DNA of 64,000 bases from Treponema sp. Its GTDB lineage: Bacteria > Spirochaetota > Spirochaetia > Treponematales > Treponemataceae. A model generated the notes under the pieces. The model was not told the origin of the DNA. It saw only the letters and a program-made list of their open reading frames with translations, and searched no databases. Below are positions 43,411-52,761 of the stretch, in pieces. Every line of letters begins with the position of its first letter. Position 1 is the first letter of the stretch. The stretch is from contig JAGAZO010000004.1 of assembly GCA_017940005.1 (NCBI GenBank), positions 62,001 through 126,000 on the forward strand, in the 5' to 3' direction. The translations under genes and the position numbers were made by a program.

Positions 43411-45150
43411 ATGGAACGCGACAAGCAACCTAAACACTCATTTGATGAACTCGTTGCTGGCATAACTGCAGACGAACGGCGTTTTCTACTCGAAAAAATA
43501 CGACAGAGCAGCGCAAGCATGACTATTCAAACCCTCGAATCACCAGAAGTAGCTGTTGCCGATGAACGCTCAATTCAGGTGCGCATCCAATCAGAACCAT
43601 TGCTGTACAGATTTTTTTTATGGCTCCGCGCATTTTTTACAAAGCAGCCGCAAGACGTTCTCTACAACAAAGACCGTCTACTTGAACTTGTACGAAAAAT
43701 AAACAGAGCTCATCCAGGTTTAATAGACAACGCGCATAAAGTATTACAATCAATCTTTTATGAAAAAATAAAAGAACTTCAAGGCTGCGCCGACTTTTTT
43801 AAACCGTATATTTCAGTTGCGCATGAAAATGCAGGAGATTTCTATGTGTTTTTGAGTACATTTACTGCTCCTGAAATTGCAGAGGCAATTAACAACGATG
43901 CCGATCCATACACAATCCCATTTGAACGCCCACTCACAAATGAGCTTCGCGTTTCGCTTACCCGCAAACTTGATGCAGCAATAAGAAATATTTCACCTGC
44001 TGCAAAGCAAAATATGTACGACTCTATAAGAAGTATTGAATGGCTCAAACAACTTTCTTCCCTGCCGTTTATCCATTTCATTGCGCAATTCACTGCGATT
44101 GCAACTCAGTCATATACCTGTCCTTTCGCAAACGCTCAAACAGATTATCCTGCTTTTGCACGAGTTCTTTCAAACGGCATGCCTATTCAGAATGAAGTAC
44201 TTGAGGCGCTTTTTTTATTTGTACAGCGCAAAACATCAAAAAATTCAATGCTCGATCCAGACAGTGAAAAAGCGCTCAAAGATTTTTTAAAACGAGCAGT
44301 ATCAAAATTTTCTGTAATACAGATGTTCATTGAATCTGTGCCACTCATAGCGCTTGGTCGCATCATCTTTTCAGACATAAGCTGGCAGCCTGAATCATTC
44401 GGTGGCGCAGAAGATTGGAGCATAAAATTTCGCGGACAATGGAAACAAATTTTTGATGAACGCTGGAATGCGTGGTTGCGCGACAGAAAGAAAAATCAAC
44501 TCATCGACGTGCTACGTACGCACTTTCATCTCGACGAATTTCCTGAACTGCCATATAGGCCATGGACAACGCTGTGGGACGGTATTGAATTTCACTGTGA
44601 AATGACGGCAGGATTTCTTGCATGGTTCAACACGTATAAATATCAAGAAGTAATGACTGTTCTCAATACTATTGTGCTCGAAGGAATTTTTTTGAAGAAT
44701 GAAAACCGCACAGAATTTTCAGAAGCGATTAATAATTTCGTTACTGTAAATCAACAGATAGAAGCATTTGTTTATTCTCTTTCTCCGCGAGGTTCCATAG
44801 GCACTGTGTTTGATACAATCGCTTCGGAACATATACGTTCTCTGCAAGGGCAATCGCGCATTGATTCTATAATGATAACAGCAGAAGCGCACGTGCATGG
44901 ATTTCACATTGCTTTTTGCGAGCAATGTCGTACAATTGAAAATATATTTCACGGTATATTTGACGACGCGAAAGACAAAAAATATGATTCGCTGCAAAAC
45001 CTCATGACAATACGTGGACGCGAAAATCACGAGTTCAGGGAAAAAATGCTTGAAACTAGAAATATTCTTAAAAATACGCAACAGATCCTTGCAGAAATCG
45101 AACCGCTCGACTTGCCGCGCCAGCCGTCTTCTGAAGCAGCATCAAACTGA
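43411..45150 (+). CDS. DUF5312-type spirochaete protein
   Basis: A 579-residue cytoplasmic protein, largely alpha-helical, resembling the spirochaete-restricted DUF5312 family, whose role is unknown. The N-terminal FDELVAGITADERRFLLEKI and the EPLLYRFFLWLRAFFTKQ hydrophobic patch, which could touch the membrane, are family-like. No signal peptide, catalytic motif or SD site is seen. It overlaps nothing and is followed 8 bp later by the YfiH-type gene, so the two probably share a transcript. Confidence 0.72.
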   Translation: MERDKQPKHSFDELVAGITADERRFLLEKIRQSSASMTIQTLESPEVAVADERSIQVRIQSEPLLYRFFLWLRAFFTKQPQDVLYNKDRLLELVRKINRAHPGLIDNAHKVLQSIFYEKIKELQGCADFFKPYISVAHENAGDFYVFLSTFTAPEIAEAINNDADPYTIPFERPLTNELRVSLTRKLDAAIRNISPAAKQNMYDSIRSIEWLKQLSSLPFIHFIAQFTAIATQSYTCPFANAQTDYPAFARVLSNGMPIQNEVLEALFLFVQRKTSKNSMLDPDSEKALKDFLKRAVSKFSVIQMFIESVPLIALGRIIFSDISWQPESFGGAEDWSIKFRGQWKQIFDERWNAWLRDRKKNQLIDVLRTHFHLDEFPELPYRPWTTLWDGIEFHCEMTAGFLAWFNTYKYQEVMTVLNTIVLEGIFLKNENRTEFSEAINNFVTVNQQIEAFVYSLSPRGSIGTVFDTIASEHIRSLQGQSRIDSIMITAEAHVHGFHIAFCEQCRTIENIFHGIFDDAKDKKYDSLQNLMTIRGRENHEFREKMLETRNILKNTQQILAEIEPLDLPRQPSSEAASN

Positions 45151-45158
45151 ATGCAATC

Positions 45159-45998
45159 ATGACGCACTTTTCAATTGCGTGTTCAAAAAAATACGCGCTT
45201 TCACCGTTTTACAAAGGCAACAAACCACTTGCATGCAACGCGCCGCTATGGGGCATGACATTCAGAAAAGCGGGCAGCATGCGCTTCCGTTGGAATGAAG
45301 CAAACAGCACGCGTGACGCGTTGCTTTCAGAAATTGCGTCAGCAGCATCGCCTGCGCTCACGCCCGTGCCGCTTGAATTGATTCATTCAACAATCGTATA
45401 CGACGTTTCAGTGCCCGAAGATACATTCACCATGCAGGGAGACGGAATTTTAACAATTAATAAATTGCTTTTGCCAACAGTGACTGTCGCAGACTGCATG
45501 CCCATTTTCTTTTACGAAGAGGAAAGCGGCGCGTTCGGATTAGTGCACTCTGGCTGGAAAGGTACTGGCATTATTAAAAACGCACTTGAACTTGCGCGCC
45601 AAAATTATGGAACGCGCATCGAAAACGTCTGTGTTGCACTCGGTCCGCACATACGAAGCTGCTGCTACATCGTAGACGAAACGCGCGCTGCATATTTTAA
45701 AAATACGTTTGGCGAGAGCTGCATTGTCGCATATGACGAAGACGAACGCGCAGAAAACACGCGCGCGCGTATACAGTGGAACAATTCGGGCGAAAAGCTG
45801 TACAGCCTTTCTCTCGAAAGAGCAAATCTTGCCGTACTCGAAAAAATTGGCGTACGCGATGAAAACATTGCAATTACAGACGACTGCACCTGTTGCAACG
45901 ACATATTCGGCTCATTCCGCAGGGAAAGCGCGGGCATATGCGAAGCTGAAAAATGGAAGCACTTTACCGTGCAAGCAGCATTTTGCGGCTGGATGTAG
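45159..45998 (+). CDS. YfiH/LACC1-type polyphenol oxidase (purine nucleoside phosphorylase-like)
   Basis: A 279-residue Cu-oxidase_4 family protein. Conserved blocks are VADCMPIFF, GLVHSGWKGT (metal-binding Cys and His) and GPHIRSCCYIVD, with the late TDDCTCCNDIFGSFRRES. Characterised relatives (YfiH, YlmD, human LACC1) act on adenosine and inosine as deaminase and phosphorylase and can oxidise phenols; in E. coli YfiH also proofreads peptidoglycan precursors. Which activity holds here is open, but nucleoside metabolism would fit the scavenging genes upstream. The start lies 8 bp after the preceding stop. Confidence 0.88.
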   Translation: MTHFSIACSKKYALSPFYKGNKPLACNAPLWGMTFRKAGSMRFRWNEANSTRDALLSEIASAASPALTPVPLELIHSTIVYDVSVPEDTFTMQGDGILTINKLLLPTVTVADCMPIFFYEEESGAFGLVHSGWKGTGIIKNALELARQNYGTRIENVCVALGPHIRSCCYIVDETRAAYFKNTFGESCIVAYDEDERAENTRARIQWNNSGEKLYSLSLERANLAVLEKIGVRDENIAITDDCTCCNDIFGSFRRESAGICEAEKWKHFTVQAAFCGWM

Positions 45999-46127
45999 CG
46001 AGTACGTTTTGCTCGAGTGCGCATGTTTGACATTCAAACAAAGCGTCGCACAAACAAACAGCGCGTAAATGCACATAGCACATAGCACACAGCACACAGC
46101 GCGTGAATGCGCGCCAGCACAGCTCAC

Positions 46128-46156
46128 TTGCGCTTATGTGCGCGTCTTGTTAAAAT
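46128..46156 (+). promoter_or_regulatory. Promoter of the seven-helix membrane protein gene
   Basis: TTGCGC (46128-46133), a 17-bp spacer and TAAAAT (46151-46156) end 6 bp before the ATG at 46163; no SD is present. Confidence 0.6.
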
Positions 46157-46162
46157 GCAAGC

Positions 46163-46792
46163 ATGGTATCTCTTCTTATGATTGTCGGCAATGCGTGCTG
46201 GGCTTATGCATATTTTGAACTACTGCGCTCGGAGCGCCGCAATAACGTTTGCAGCATTCCTCCTTTTGCTCTTGCACTCAATATTGCGTGGGAAACAATT
46301 TACGTTATAAAATTCGGTAGGCGCTTTCAACTCGAAGCGATTATGTACGGCATACTACTTACGTTCAGCATATTGCTTACGATTAATTATTTTACGTATG
46401 GCAAATATCGTTTTCCTGCAAAAGCGCAAAAACACTTTGCGCTCATAAGCATTGCAATGTTTGTTGCCGCATTTTTTATCATACTCGCATTTTACTTTCA
46501 ATTTAGAAGACAGTCGGCGTTTCTCTATTCCACTTTTTTGCGTTATGCGCTCATGTCGCTGCTGTTCGTGCACTCATTCTACACAAGAAGTGATATGAGC
46601 GGACAACTGCGCATCGCTATTGCAAAATGCATAGGCACGCTCCTACTTGCAGTGCAGTACGGCTACATCGAAATGATAAACCCGTTCGTCCTCATCTGCG
46701 CAATAGTCAGCTTCAGCGCAGATATGTGGTACATAATCGTGCTCGTTATTTCAAAAATACATGCAACGTCTGCACAAAAAAATAATTATTAA
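46163..46792 (+). CDS. Seven-helix membrane protein resembling transmembrane terpene cyclases
   Basis: A 209-residue integral membrane protein with seven clear hydrophobic helices. The second helix carries LALNIAWETIYVIKFG with E44, and the last carries SFSADMWYIIVLV with D187. In the Pyr4/PaxB family of transmembrane terpene cyclases a Glu in an N-W-E motif and an Asp in the last helix are needed for protonating the polyprenyl epoxide, and length and helix number also fit. Uncharacterised bacterial relatives exist. No SD; TAAAAT ends 6 bp before the ATG, suggesting a leaderless mRNA. Substrate unknown; the family call is moderate. Confidence 0.6.
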   Translation: MVSLLMIVGNACWAYAYFELLRSERRNNVCSIPPFALALNIAWETIYVIKFGRRFQLEAIMYGILLTFSILLTINYFTYGKYRFPAKAQKHFALISIAMFVAAFFIILAFYFQFRRQSAFLYSTFLRYALMSLLFVHSFYTRSDMSGQLRIAIAKCIGTLLLAVQYGYIEMINPFVLICAIVSFSADMWYIIVLVISKIHATSAQKNNY

Positions 46793-46898
46793 TTTTTTAT
46801 ACAACAAAAAAACATTCGGACGGAAGCCTTTCATATCTATCATATTTTGGGCGAAGCTGATTGAATATCCGACCTTTCACGGTTCCGCTTTCGCTCCA

Positions 46899-46922
46899 TT
46901 CACGCCGAATGCTCGGCGTGAA
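46899..46922. repeat. 10-bp perfect hairpin upstream of rsgA
   Basis: TTCACGCCGA and TCGGCGTGAA flank ATGC. No T-run follows. The remaining intergenic stretch 46793-47074 holds no supported gene. Confidence 0.75.
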
Positions 46923-47074
46923 CGCTCCGCCTGGTCAGCTTGCACATGATTGCTGTTTACGGACAGCAGGCGGGCGCCGTTCCACGTCGGCGCAGGCGCA
47001 TCGTGAAAACGGCTGTACATAACGCAACAGCCGTACCCTTGAAAAATCATGCGCTTTCTACTACCATAGTTTTT

Positions 47075-48034
47075 ATGCAGGGAACAGTGCTCGACGGCAC
47101 AAACAATCTTTTCACAATTTCGTGCAGCGACAACATAGTGCGGCTCTGTTCGATTAAAGGCAAAGTGCTCAAAAACAGCGCGCGGTATTACAACGCGCTC
47201 GCGCCCGGCGACATCGTGGAAGTAGCGCAAGATGTGCTCGACAGCCATAAAGGGCAAATCACGTCGCTCGTGCCGCGCAAAAATGAATTCGTGCGTTGGA
47301 ACGTAAAAAAACGGTGCCCGCAACTTTTGGCGGCAAACCTCGACGTTATTATTCTCGTCACAACGCCTGACGAGCCGCCGTTTCGCCCGCGTTTCATAGA
47401 CCGCGCGCTCATGCAGGCAGAAGCGCAAAACATTACGCCTGTTATCGTGTGCAACAAATGCGATTTGCCTTCGCACCGCGACATAGACTTTCAGTCGCGC
47501 ATGAAAATATGGGAAGATTTAGGCTACACAACGCTGCATGTCTCTGCAAAGACGGGGGAAGGTTTACGCACATTCGCACACCTGCTCGAAAATCACACGA
47601 GCGCGTTTGTGGGGCAATCAGGAGTCGGAAAATCTAGCTTGGTAAATGCGCTCACAGGAAGCGAAACGCTCCGTACAGGTGCATTGAGCCAAAAATACGA
47701 GCGCGGCGCGCACACAACGACAAAAGGTACGCTCAATAAAATACTAATTGCCGATTCAGTCAGCGGAAAGCAAAGTGTGCGCGCCGCAATAATAGATACG
47801 CCGGGAATACGTCGCTTTGTGCTTCACGACATTGCCGCAGAAGATGCCGCGCTCTATTTTCGCGAGTTTGCACCAATTGTCGGCACATGCACATTTGGCA
47901 TGAGCTGTACGCATACAAACGAAAGCGGTTGCAGAATCCTTGAAGCAGTACATGCGGGCATCATCACAGAAGAGCGGTACGAAAGCTGGCAGCGCATCAA
48001 AAACGAGATTGCAACACAGAGCTGGGAAGATTAA
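47075..48034 (+). CDS. rsgA: Ribosome small-subunit GTPase RsgA
   Basis: A 319-residue circularly permuted GTPase that helps mature the 30S subunit. An N-terminal OB domain (about 1-70, VVEVAQD) precedes the permuted G motifs: G4 CNKCD first, then G1 GQSGVGKSS and G3 DTPG. The C-terminal zinc site reads CTFGMSCTHTNESGC. In-frame upstream codons exist but do not fit the family; ATG 47075 starts the OB domain. There is no SD. TTGAAA, a 17-bp spacer and TACCAT end 7 bp before the ATG. mutS2 starts 6 bp after its stop. Confidence 0.94.
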   Translation: MQGTVLDGTNNLFTISCSDNIVRLCSIKGKVLKNSARYYNALAPGDIVEVAQDVLDSHKGQITSLVPRKNEFVRWNVKKRCPQLLAANLDVIILVTTPDEPPFRPRFIDRALMQAEAQNITPVIVCNKCDLPSHRDIDFQSRMKIWEDLGYTTLHVSAKTGEGLRTFAHLLENHTSAFVGQSGVGKSSLVNALTGSETLRTGALSQKYERGAHTTTKGTLNKILIADSVSGKQSVRAAIIDTPGIRRFVLHDIAAEDAALYFREFAPIVGTCTFGMSCTHTNESGCRILEAVHAGIITEERYESWQRIKNEIATQSWED

Positions 48035-48040
48035 TAATTT

Positions 48041-50422
48041 ATGGATAGGGACACGCTCATAGAACTTGACTACTGCCGCATACGTGACAACATAGCGCAG
48101 TTCTGTGCAAGCGAAGAAGCAAAGCTCGCATTAGAAACACGCGAGCCGTTTACCGATGCGGAACATATCGAAAAACTCAAAAACACAAGCAGAGACTGGC
48201 AGCTGTTCAATGCATCTCAACGCGCTCCAGTCATTTTGCCGTGGCCAGAAGTTTTTCCTGTCTTTAAAATTATTAAGACAAGCGGAGCTGCGCTTACCGT
48301 CGAGCAAGCTCACGCATTGCTGCTCTTTTGCACTTGCGCAAAAAAAATCACCGCCGCAATAACAGCTGCCGCAGAAAACATGACTATTCCGCATCTTGCA
48401 AATACTGCGCGCGCGCTTCCCGATTTAACAAAACCATACACAGAACTTTCGCGCATCATCACAGTCGACGGCGAGATAAAAGAACTTCCCGAATTGCGCG
48501 ACATAAAAAATCGCATTGCCGCACTCACAAAAAAAATCGGGACAGTGCTCCACGCATATACAACAGACAAACGATTTGCCGACGCGCTGGAATCAAACGT
48601 GCCCGTGCTTCGTGCAAACCGTGAAGTGCTTGCAGTAAAGGCGCAGCAACGCAGCAAAATACACGGCATCATACACGGCGTGTCGCAGTCAGGGCATACA
48701 GTATACATAGAACCAGAAGAAGCGGTGAGCGCAAGCAATGAACGCATGCAGGAAGAGGCGAACTTGCACATTGCCATACGCGAAATTTTGCGCACGCTTA
48801 CTGCAACGCTCCTACCGTTTGCGGAGCAGCTCGAAGCGGCGCATCCCATTTTGCTCTATCTCGATCAAACATGCGCAACTGCTCGCTGGGGCATTGTACA
48901 CAGTTGCTCATACGCGCTCACCTGCGACGAAGAAAATCCGCTTACACTTTTGCAAGCACGCCATCCACTGCTTGCAGAAAAAGCAGTACCTATTGACGTA
49001 CGCTTTATGAAAGGAAAACGCGTTTTAATAATCACCGGACCGAATGCTGGCGGCAAGACAGTCACACTAAAAACGATTGCGCTCTTTGCGCTGCTCAACC
49101 AAAGCGGCTTTCCCATACCTGCGCAAGAAGGTTCGCGTTTGCCTATTTTCAACGACGTTTTTGCAGACATAGGCGACGGGCAGTCGCTCGACGAATCGCT
49201 TTCTACGTTCAGCGCACATATGAAAAAAATTGCGCATGCAGTTTCTGCATGTACTGAAAAAAGCCTTGTGCTGCTCGACGAGCTTGGCAGCGGTACAGAC
49301 TGGCAAGAAGGAAGCGCCATTGCAATGGCAGTGCTTGACGCGCTCATCAAAAAAAATCCGTTCGTGCTCGTGACGACGCATCACGGAGCGCTCAAAAACT
49401 ATGGCTGGATGCATGAGCGCTGCATCAACGCATCTGTCGAATTCAATAGCGAAACACTCACGCCCACATATAGATTGATAATGGGCGTACCGGGAGAAAG
49501 TCGCGCGCTCGACATCGCAGAAAAAAGCGGCCTCGACGCAGAAATTATTAAAAATGCCCGCGCATATATCGCAGGCGGAAAAAGCGACATTTCCGCGCTC
49601 ATAAACGGATTGCACGCAAAGCATGCAGAAGCAGATGCGCTTTTACAAGCGCATGAAGCGCGCGCGCGACTGTTGAATGAGATGCAGCGCAAAGTAGATT
49701 TAAAAAATCTCTCGTTGCGACAGCGCGAGCATGAGCTCAATAGCGGAGTGCAGACAGAAGCACAGCGGTTTTTGCACGAAGCGCGGAGCATGCTCGAAAA
49801 TCTTGTGCGCGAACTTCGCGAAGGAGAAATGACAAAAGATAAAACGCTCGCCGTGCGGAGTTTTATCAACAGTTTAACTGAAAGCGTAGAAGCACAAAAC
49901 GCAAACCTCGAAAAGGAAGCAGATGCACTTGTAGAAAACGCGCAAGTTTCACCGCAAAATGAGTCGCGTGTATTTGCGGCAGGAGCAACTGTGCTTGCAG
50001 CTGCATCTCGGCGGAGCGGTACAATCATCTCTGCGAGCGGAAAAAACAAATGGCTCATACAATTCGGAAATATCAAAATCGAAATGAAAGAAAAAGATTT
50101 GACAGTTGTGCCGCCGAGCAAGCATAAAAATACGCCGCTCGTCACTATAGAAAAAAGCGACGGTGAAAGACAAGAGCAACCTGCATACGAGCTGCGCCTG
50201 CTCGGCATGCGCGAAACAGATGCCATAAAATCGCTTGAAAAACAGCTCGACTTGTGCGTTTTGCACAATGTGAAAAATTTTAGCGTCATTCACGGAAAAG
50301 GAAATGGCATACTGCAGCAAGCAGTACGTGATTATCTTTCGCACTATTCGGCAGTAAAAGAATTCTGCTTCGCTCCAAGCGAAGACGGCGGAGCGGGAAA
50401 AACATATGTGACGCTATGGTAA
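48041..50422 (+). CDS. mutS2: MutS2 family ATPase/nuclease
   Basis: A 793-residue MutS2 protein. It has the MutS core and ATPase without the mismatch-recognition domain: Walker A GPNAGGKTVTLKT near 329-341, SLDESLSTFSAHM, Walker B LVLLDELGSGTDWQEGSA, a coiled coil near 515-620 and a C-terminal Smr domain. MutS2 proteins suppress recombination or rescue collided ribosomes. In the Smr domain HGKG is kept, but the LDLR motif linked with nuclease activity reads LRLLG, so cleavage may be lost. It follows rsgA by 6 bp without SD, implying coupling. Confidence 0.93.
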   Translation: MDRDTLIELDYCRIRDNIAQFCASEEAKLALETREPFTDAEHIEKLKNTSRDWQLFNASQRAPVILPWPEVFPVFKIIKTSGAALTVEQAHALLLFCTCAKKITAAITAAAENMTIPHLANTARALPDLTKPYTELSRIITVDGEIKELPELRDIKNRIAALTKKIGTVLHAYTTDKRFADALESNVPVLRANREVLAVKAQQRSKIHGIIHGVSQSGHTVYIEPEEAVSASNERMQEEANLHIAIREILRTLTATLLPFAEQLEAAHPILLYLDQTCATARWGIVHSCSYALTCDEENPLTLLQARHPLLAEKAVPIDVRFMKGKRVLIITGPNAGGKTVTLKTIALFALLNQSGFPIPAQEGSRLPIFNDVFADIGDGQSLDESLSTFSAHMKKIAHAVSACTEKSLVLLDELGSGTDWQEGSAIAMAVLDALIKKNPFVLVTTHHGALKNYGWMHERCINASVEFNSETLTPTYRLIMGVPGESRALDIAEKSGLDAEIIKNARAYIAGGKSDISALINGLHAKHAEADALLQAHEARARLLNEMQRKVDLKNLSLRQREHELNSGVQTEAQRFLHEARSMLENLVRELREGEMTKDKTLAVRSFINSLTESVEAQNANLEKEADALVENAQVSPQNESRVFAAGATVLAAASRRSGTIISASGKNKWLIQFGNIKIEMKEKDLTVVPPSKHKNTPLVTIEKSDGERQEQPAYELRLLGMRETDAIKSLEKQLDLCVLHNVKNFSVIHGKGNGILQQAVRDYLSHYSAVKEFCFAPSEDGGAGKTYVTLW

Positions 50423-50448
50423 AATATACAAAGCGCACTGCAAGCACA

Positions 50449-50477
50449 TTGTCTTTTCTGGAGAAAAGATGTATAAC
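50449..50477 (+). promoter_or_regulatory. Promoter of argR
   Basis: TTGTCT (50449-50454), a 17-bp spacer and TATAAC (50472-50477) lie 11 bp before the ATG, leaving a leader of about 4-5 nt. The spacer contains the small hairpin CTTTTC-TGGA-GAAAAG. Confidence 0.65.
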
Positions 50478-50488
50478 GTAGAGAACGT

Positions 50489-50959
50489 ATGAAAGAAAGG
50501 CTAACACGACTCAAAACAATTCGGAGACTCATCAAAAACTATCGTATAGAAAGTCAAGAATCGCTACTTGCTTATCTGCAAAAAGAAGGATATGAGGTAA
50601 CGCAAGCAACGCTTTCACGAGATTTAAAGCTGCTTAAGATCGGAAAAATGTTTGATGGAGGAGACAGCTACATCTATACGTTACCAGGAGAAGATGAACG
50701 CGCGGAATCAGAGCAAATCTACATTCAAGATTTTCTGCGTGGATATGTAAACATCGACTATTCTGGCAACATCATCGTAATAAAAACATTTCCTGGACAC
50801 GCAACTACTGTTTGCAATGCGATTGATAATTTGAATATGGATGAAGTGCTTGGAACGATTGCAGGAGAAAACTGCATTTTTGCCTGTCTGCGTGAAGGCA
50901 TCACAGGAGAAAAATTTATTGAGGTGTTGCGTCATAAAATTCCTGAACTTGAAGATTAA
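50489..50959 (+). CDS. argR: ArgR/AhrC-family arginine regulator
   Basis: A 156-residue hexameric arginine-responsive DNA-binding protein. The N-terminal winged helix ends with QATLSRDLKLLKIGK, and the C-terminal oligomerisation domain carries the effector loop LGTIAGENCIFAC. In E. coli and Bacillus this loop is GTIAGDDT, whose acidic residues bind arginine; here they read Glu-Asn, which may alter ligand affinity. Likely targets in this window are argH and the amino-acid transporter. The start has almost no leader. Confidence 0.92.
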   Translation: MKERLTRLKTIRRLIKNYRIESQESLLAYLQKEGYEVTQATLSRDLKLLKIGKMFDGGDSYIYTLPGEDERAESEQIYIQDFLRGYVNIDYSGNIIVIKTFPGHATTVCNAIDNLNMDEVLGTIAGENCIFACLREGITGEKFIEVLRHKIPELED

Positions 50960-51171
50960 TAATTATTATCCGTCAAGGAATTTATCGTAAAGTGCAAAGC
51001 TGCAATAGTTGTTTTCTTTTTCTGCATTTTGCAGTATACTGGTTGCGTACGCATTTTAACGTGCAGTTTTGAGCAGTTCCGATAAAAAACGCTCACTGTG
51101 CAAAATTAAAGCGTGCATGTATGCATCGCCCAAAATCGACATGCGCACATCTTAATAATTTCGAGGTCAGT

Positions 51172-52761
51172 ATGAAATCTATTGCATGGAACAATCTCAA
51201 TAAACTTGAAAGCTATAAAAAGCTGCTTTCACTTAAAAACGCTGTCTCTGTCGCAACATCACTCAAAGGAAATGCTGGAGCAAAACGCGTAAAAGAATTT
51301 TCAATCCCCATGTCTTGCGGTCTTACGTACAATTTTGCCGCAAAACAGGTGAACAAGCAAATCATAGCAGTGTTCAAATCGCTCGCAAAAGAAGCGCAGC
51401 TGCTCGAAAAATACACGGCATTGTACAATGGCGAAATCATCAACACAGGCGAAAAGCGCATGGTGCTCCATCACTTGACGCGCGGTCAGCTGGGAGTTGA
51501 CGTGTTTGAGGGCAACACAAGCAAGCGCGCATTTTATACGTCGCAGCAAAAAGCGATTGCAGACTTCGCGCAAAAAGTGCATTCAGGCGCGCTCACAAAC
51601 GAAAAGGGTGAATCATACACGACTGTCTGTCAAATAGGAATAGGCGGCAGCGATTTGGGACCGCGCGCGCTGTACCTTGCGCTTGAAAACTGGGCGCGGG
51701 CAAACGACACGTTGAAGATGGACGCACATTTTATTTCAAACGTTGATGCCGATGACGCAGCTTCAGTCGTCGCGCAGCTCGACATAGCGCACACTATTTT
51801 TGTGCTCGTGTCAAAAAGCGGCACCACGCTCGAAACGCTCACTAACCAAATGTTCATCGCATATTTTATTAAAAAGGCAGGATGCGTCCCCGCGCGCCAT
51901 ATGGTCGCAGTCACAAGCGAGACAAGTCCGCTTGCAAAGAGCGCGGACTTCCTCGCAGCATTTTTTATGGACGACTTCATAGGCGGCAGATATTCTTCGA
52001 CGAGCGCAGTAGGAGGAGTTGTGCTGAGCCTTGCGTTTGGTGCAGATGCGTTCGCTCGCCTTTTAGCTGGAGCTGCAGCGGAAGACAAACGCGCAACAGA
52101 AATAGACATTATGCAAAACGCCGCGCTCATGGATGCACTCATAGGCGTGTACGAGCGCAACGTGCAAAACTATCCTATGACAGCGGTGCTCCCCTACTCG
52201 CAAGCGCTCTCGCGATTTCCCGCGCACTTGCAGCAGCTCGACATGGAATCGAATGGCAAAAGCGTAAATCGTTTTGGCAAAAAAATTACCTACGCGACAG
52301 GCCCTGTCATATTTGGCGAGCCAGGCACAAACGGTCAGCATTCGTTCTACCAACTGCTGCATCAAGGCACGAACATCGTGCCGCTCCAGTTCATCGCGTT
52401 TAAAGAAAACCAAACAGGCAAAGACATCGTGATAAAAAATTCCACGAGCCAAAAAAAGCTCAACGCAAACGTTGCAGCGCAAATCATCGCGTTTGCCTGC
52501 GGAAAAAACGATGCAGATACGAACAAGTGCTTTGCGGGCGAACGACCGTCGAGCATCATTTACGGGAAGCAGCTTACGCCTGAAACGCTCGGCGCGCTCT
52601 TGTCGCATTTTGAAAACAAAGTGATGTTTCAAGGTTTTCTGTGGAACATAAACAGCTTCGACCAGGAAGGCGTGCAGCTTGGCAAAGTGCTCGCCACGTC
52701 GGTGCTCGAAAACACGATGGACGCAAACTTGCGCGCATATGCAGAGCTGCTTTTGAAATAG
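51172..52761 (+). CDS. pgi: Glucose-6-phosphate isomerase
   Basis: A 529-residue cytosolic enzyme interconverting glucose 6-phosphate and fructose 6-phosphate. Family motifs are IGIGGSDLGPRAL, the phosphate loop VSKSGTTLETLTNQ, GGRYSSTSAVGG, QLDMESNGKSV with the catalytic Glu, and GTNGQHSFYQLLHQG with the ring-opening His. The C-terminal Lys block is INSFDQEGVQLGK. GAGGTCAGT before the ATG at 51172 selects this start over one 17 codons upstream. It stands alone; the 212-bp leader region (50960-51171) holds only a TATACT box near 51035. Confidence 0.96.
   Translation: MKSIAWNNLNKLESYKKLLSLKNAVSVATSLKGNAGAKRVKEFSIPMSCGLTYNFAAKQVNKQIIAVFKSLAKEAQLLEKYTALYNGEIINTGEKRMVLHHLTRGQLGVDVFEGNTSKRAFYTSQQKAIADFAQKVHSGALTNEKGESYTTVCQIGIGGSDLGPRALYLALENWARANDTLKMDAHFISNVDADDAASVVAQLDIAHTIFVLVSKSGTTLETLTNQMFIAYFIKKAGCVPARHMVAVTSETSPLAKSADFLAAFFMDDFIGGRYSSTSAVGGVVLSLAFGADAFARLLAGAAAEDKRATEIDIMQNAALMDALIGVYERNVQNYPMTAVLPYSQALSRFPAHLQQLDMESNGKSVNRFGKKITYATGPVIFGEPGTNGQHSFYQLLHQGTNIVPLQFIAFKENQTGKDIVIKNSTSQKKLNANVAAQIIAFACGKNDADTNKCFAGERPSSIIYGKQLTPETLGALLSHFENKVMFQGFLWNINSFDQEGVQLGKVLATSVLENTMDANLRAYAELLLK

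Noticed and set aside
49399-50289. A 296-codon open frame antisense to mutS2
   Set aside because: Low-complexity Ser/Cys/Phe-rich translation with no family features; it is a by-product of mutS2 codon use.
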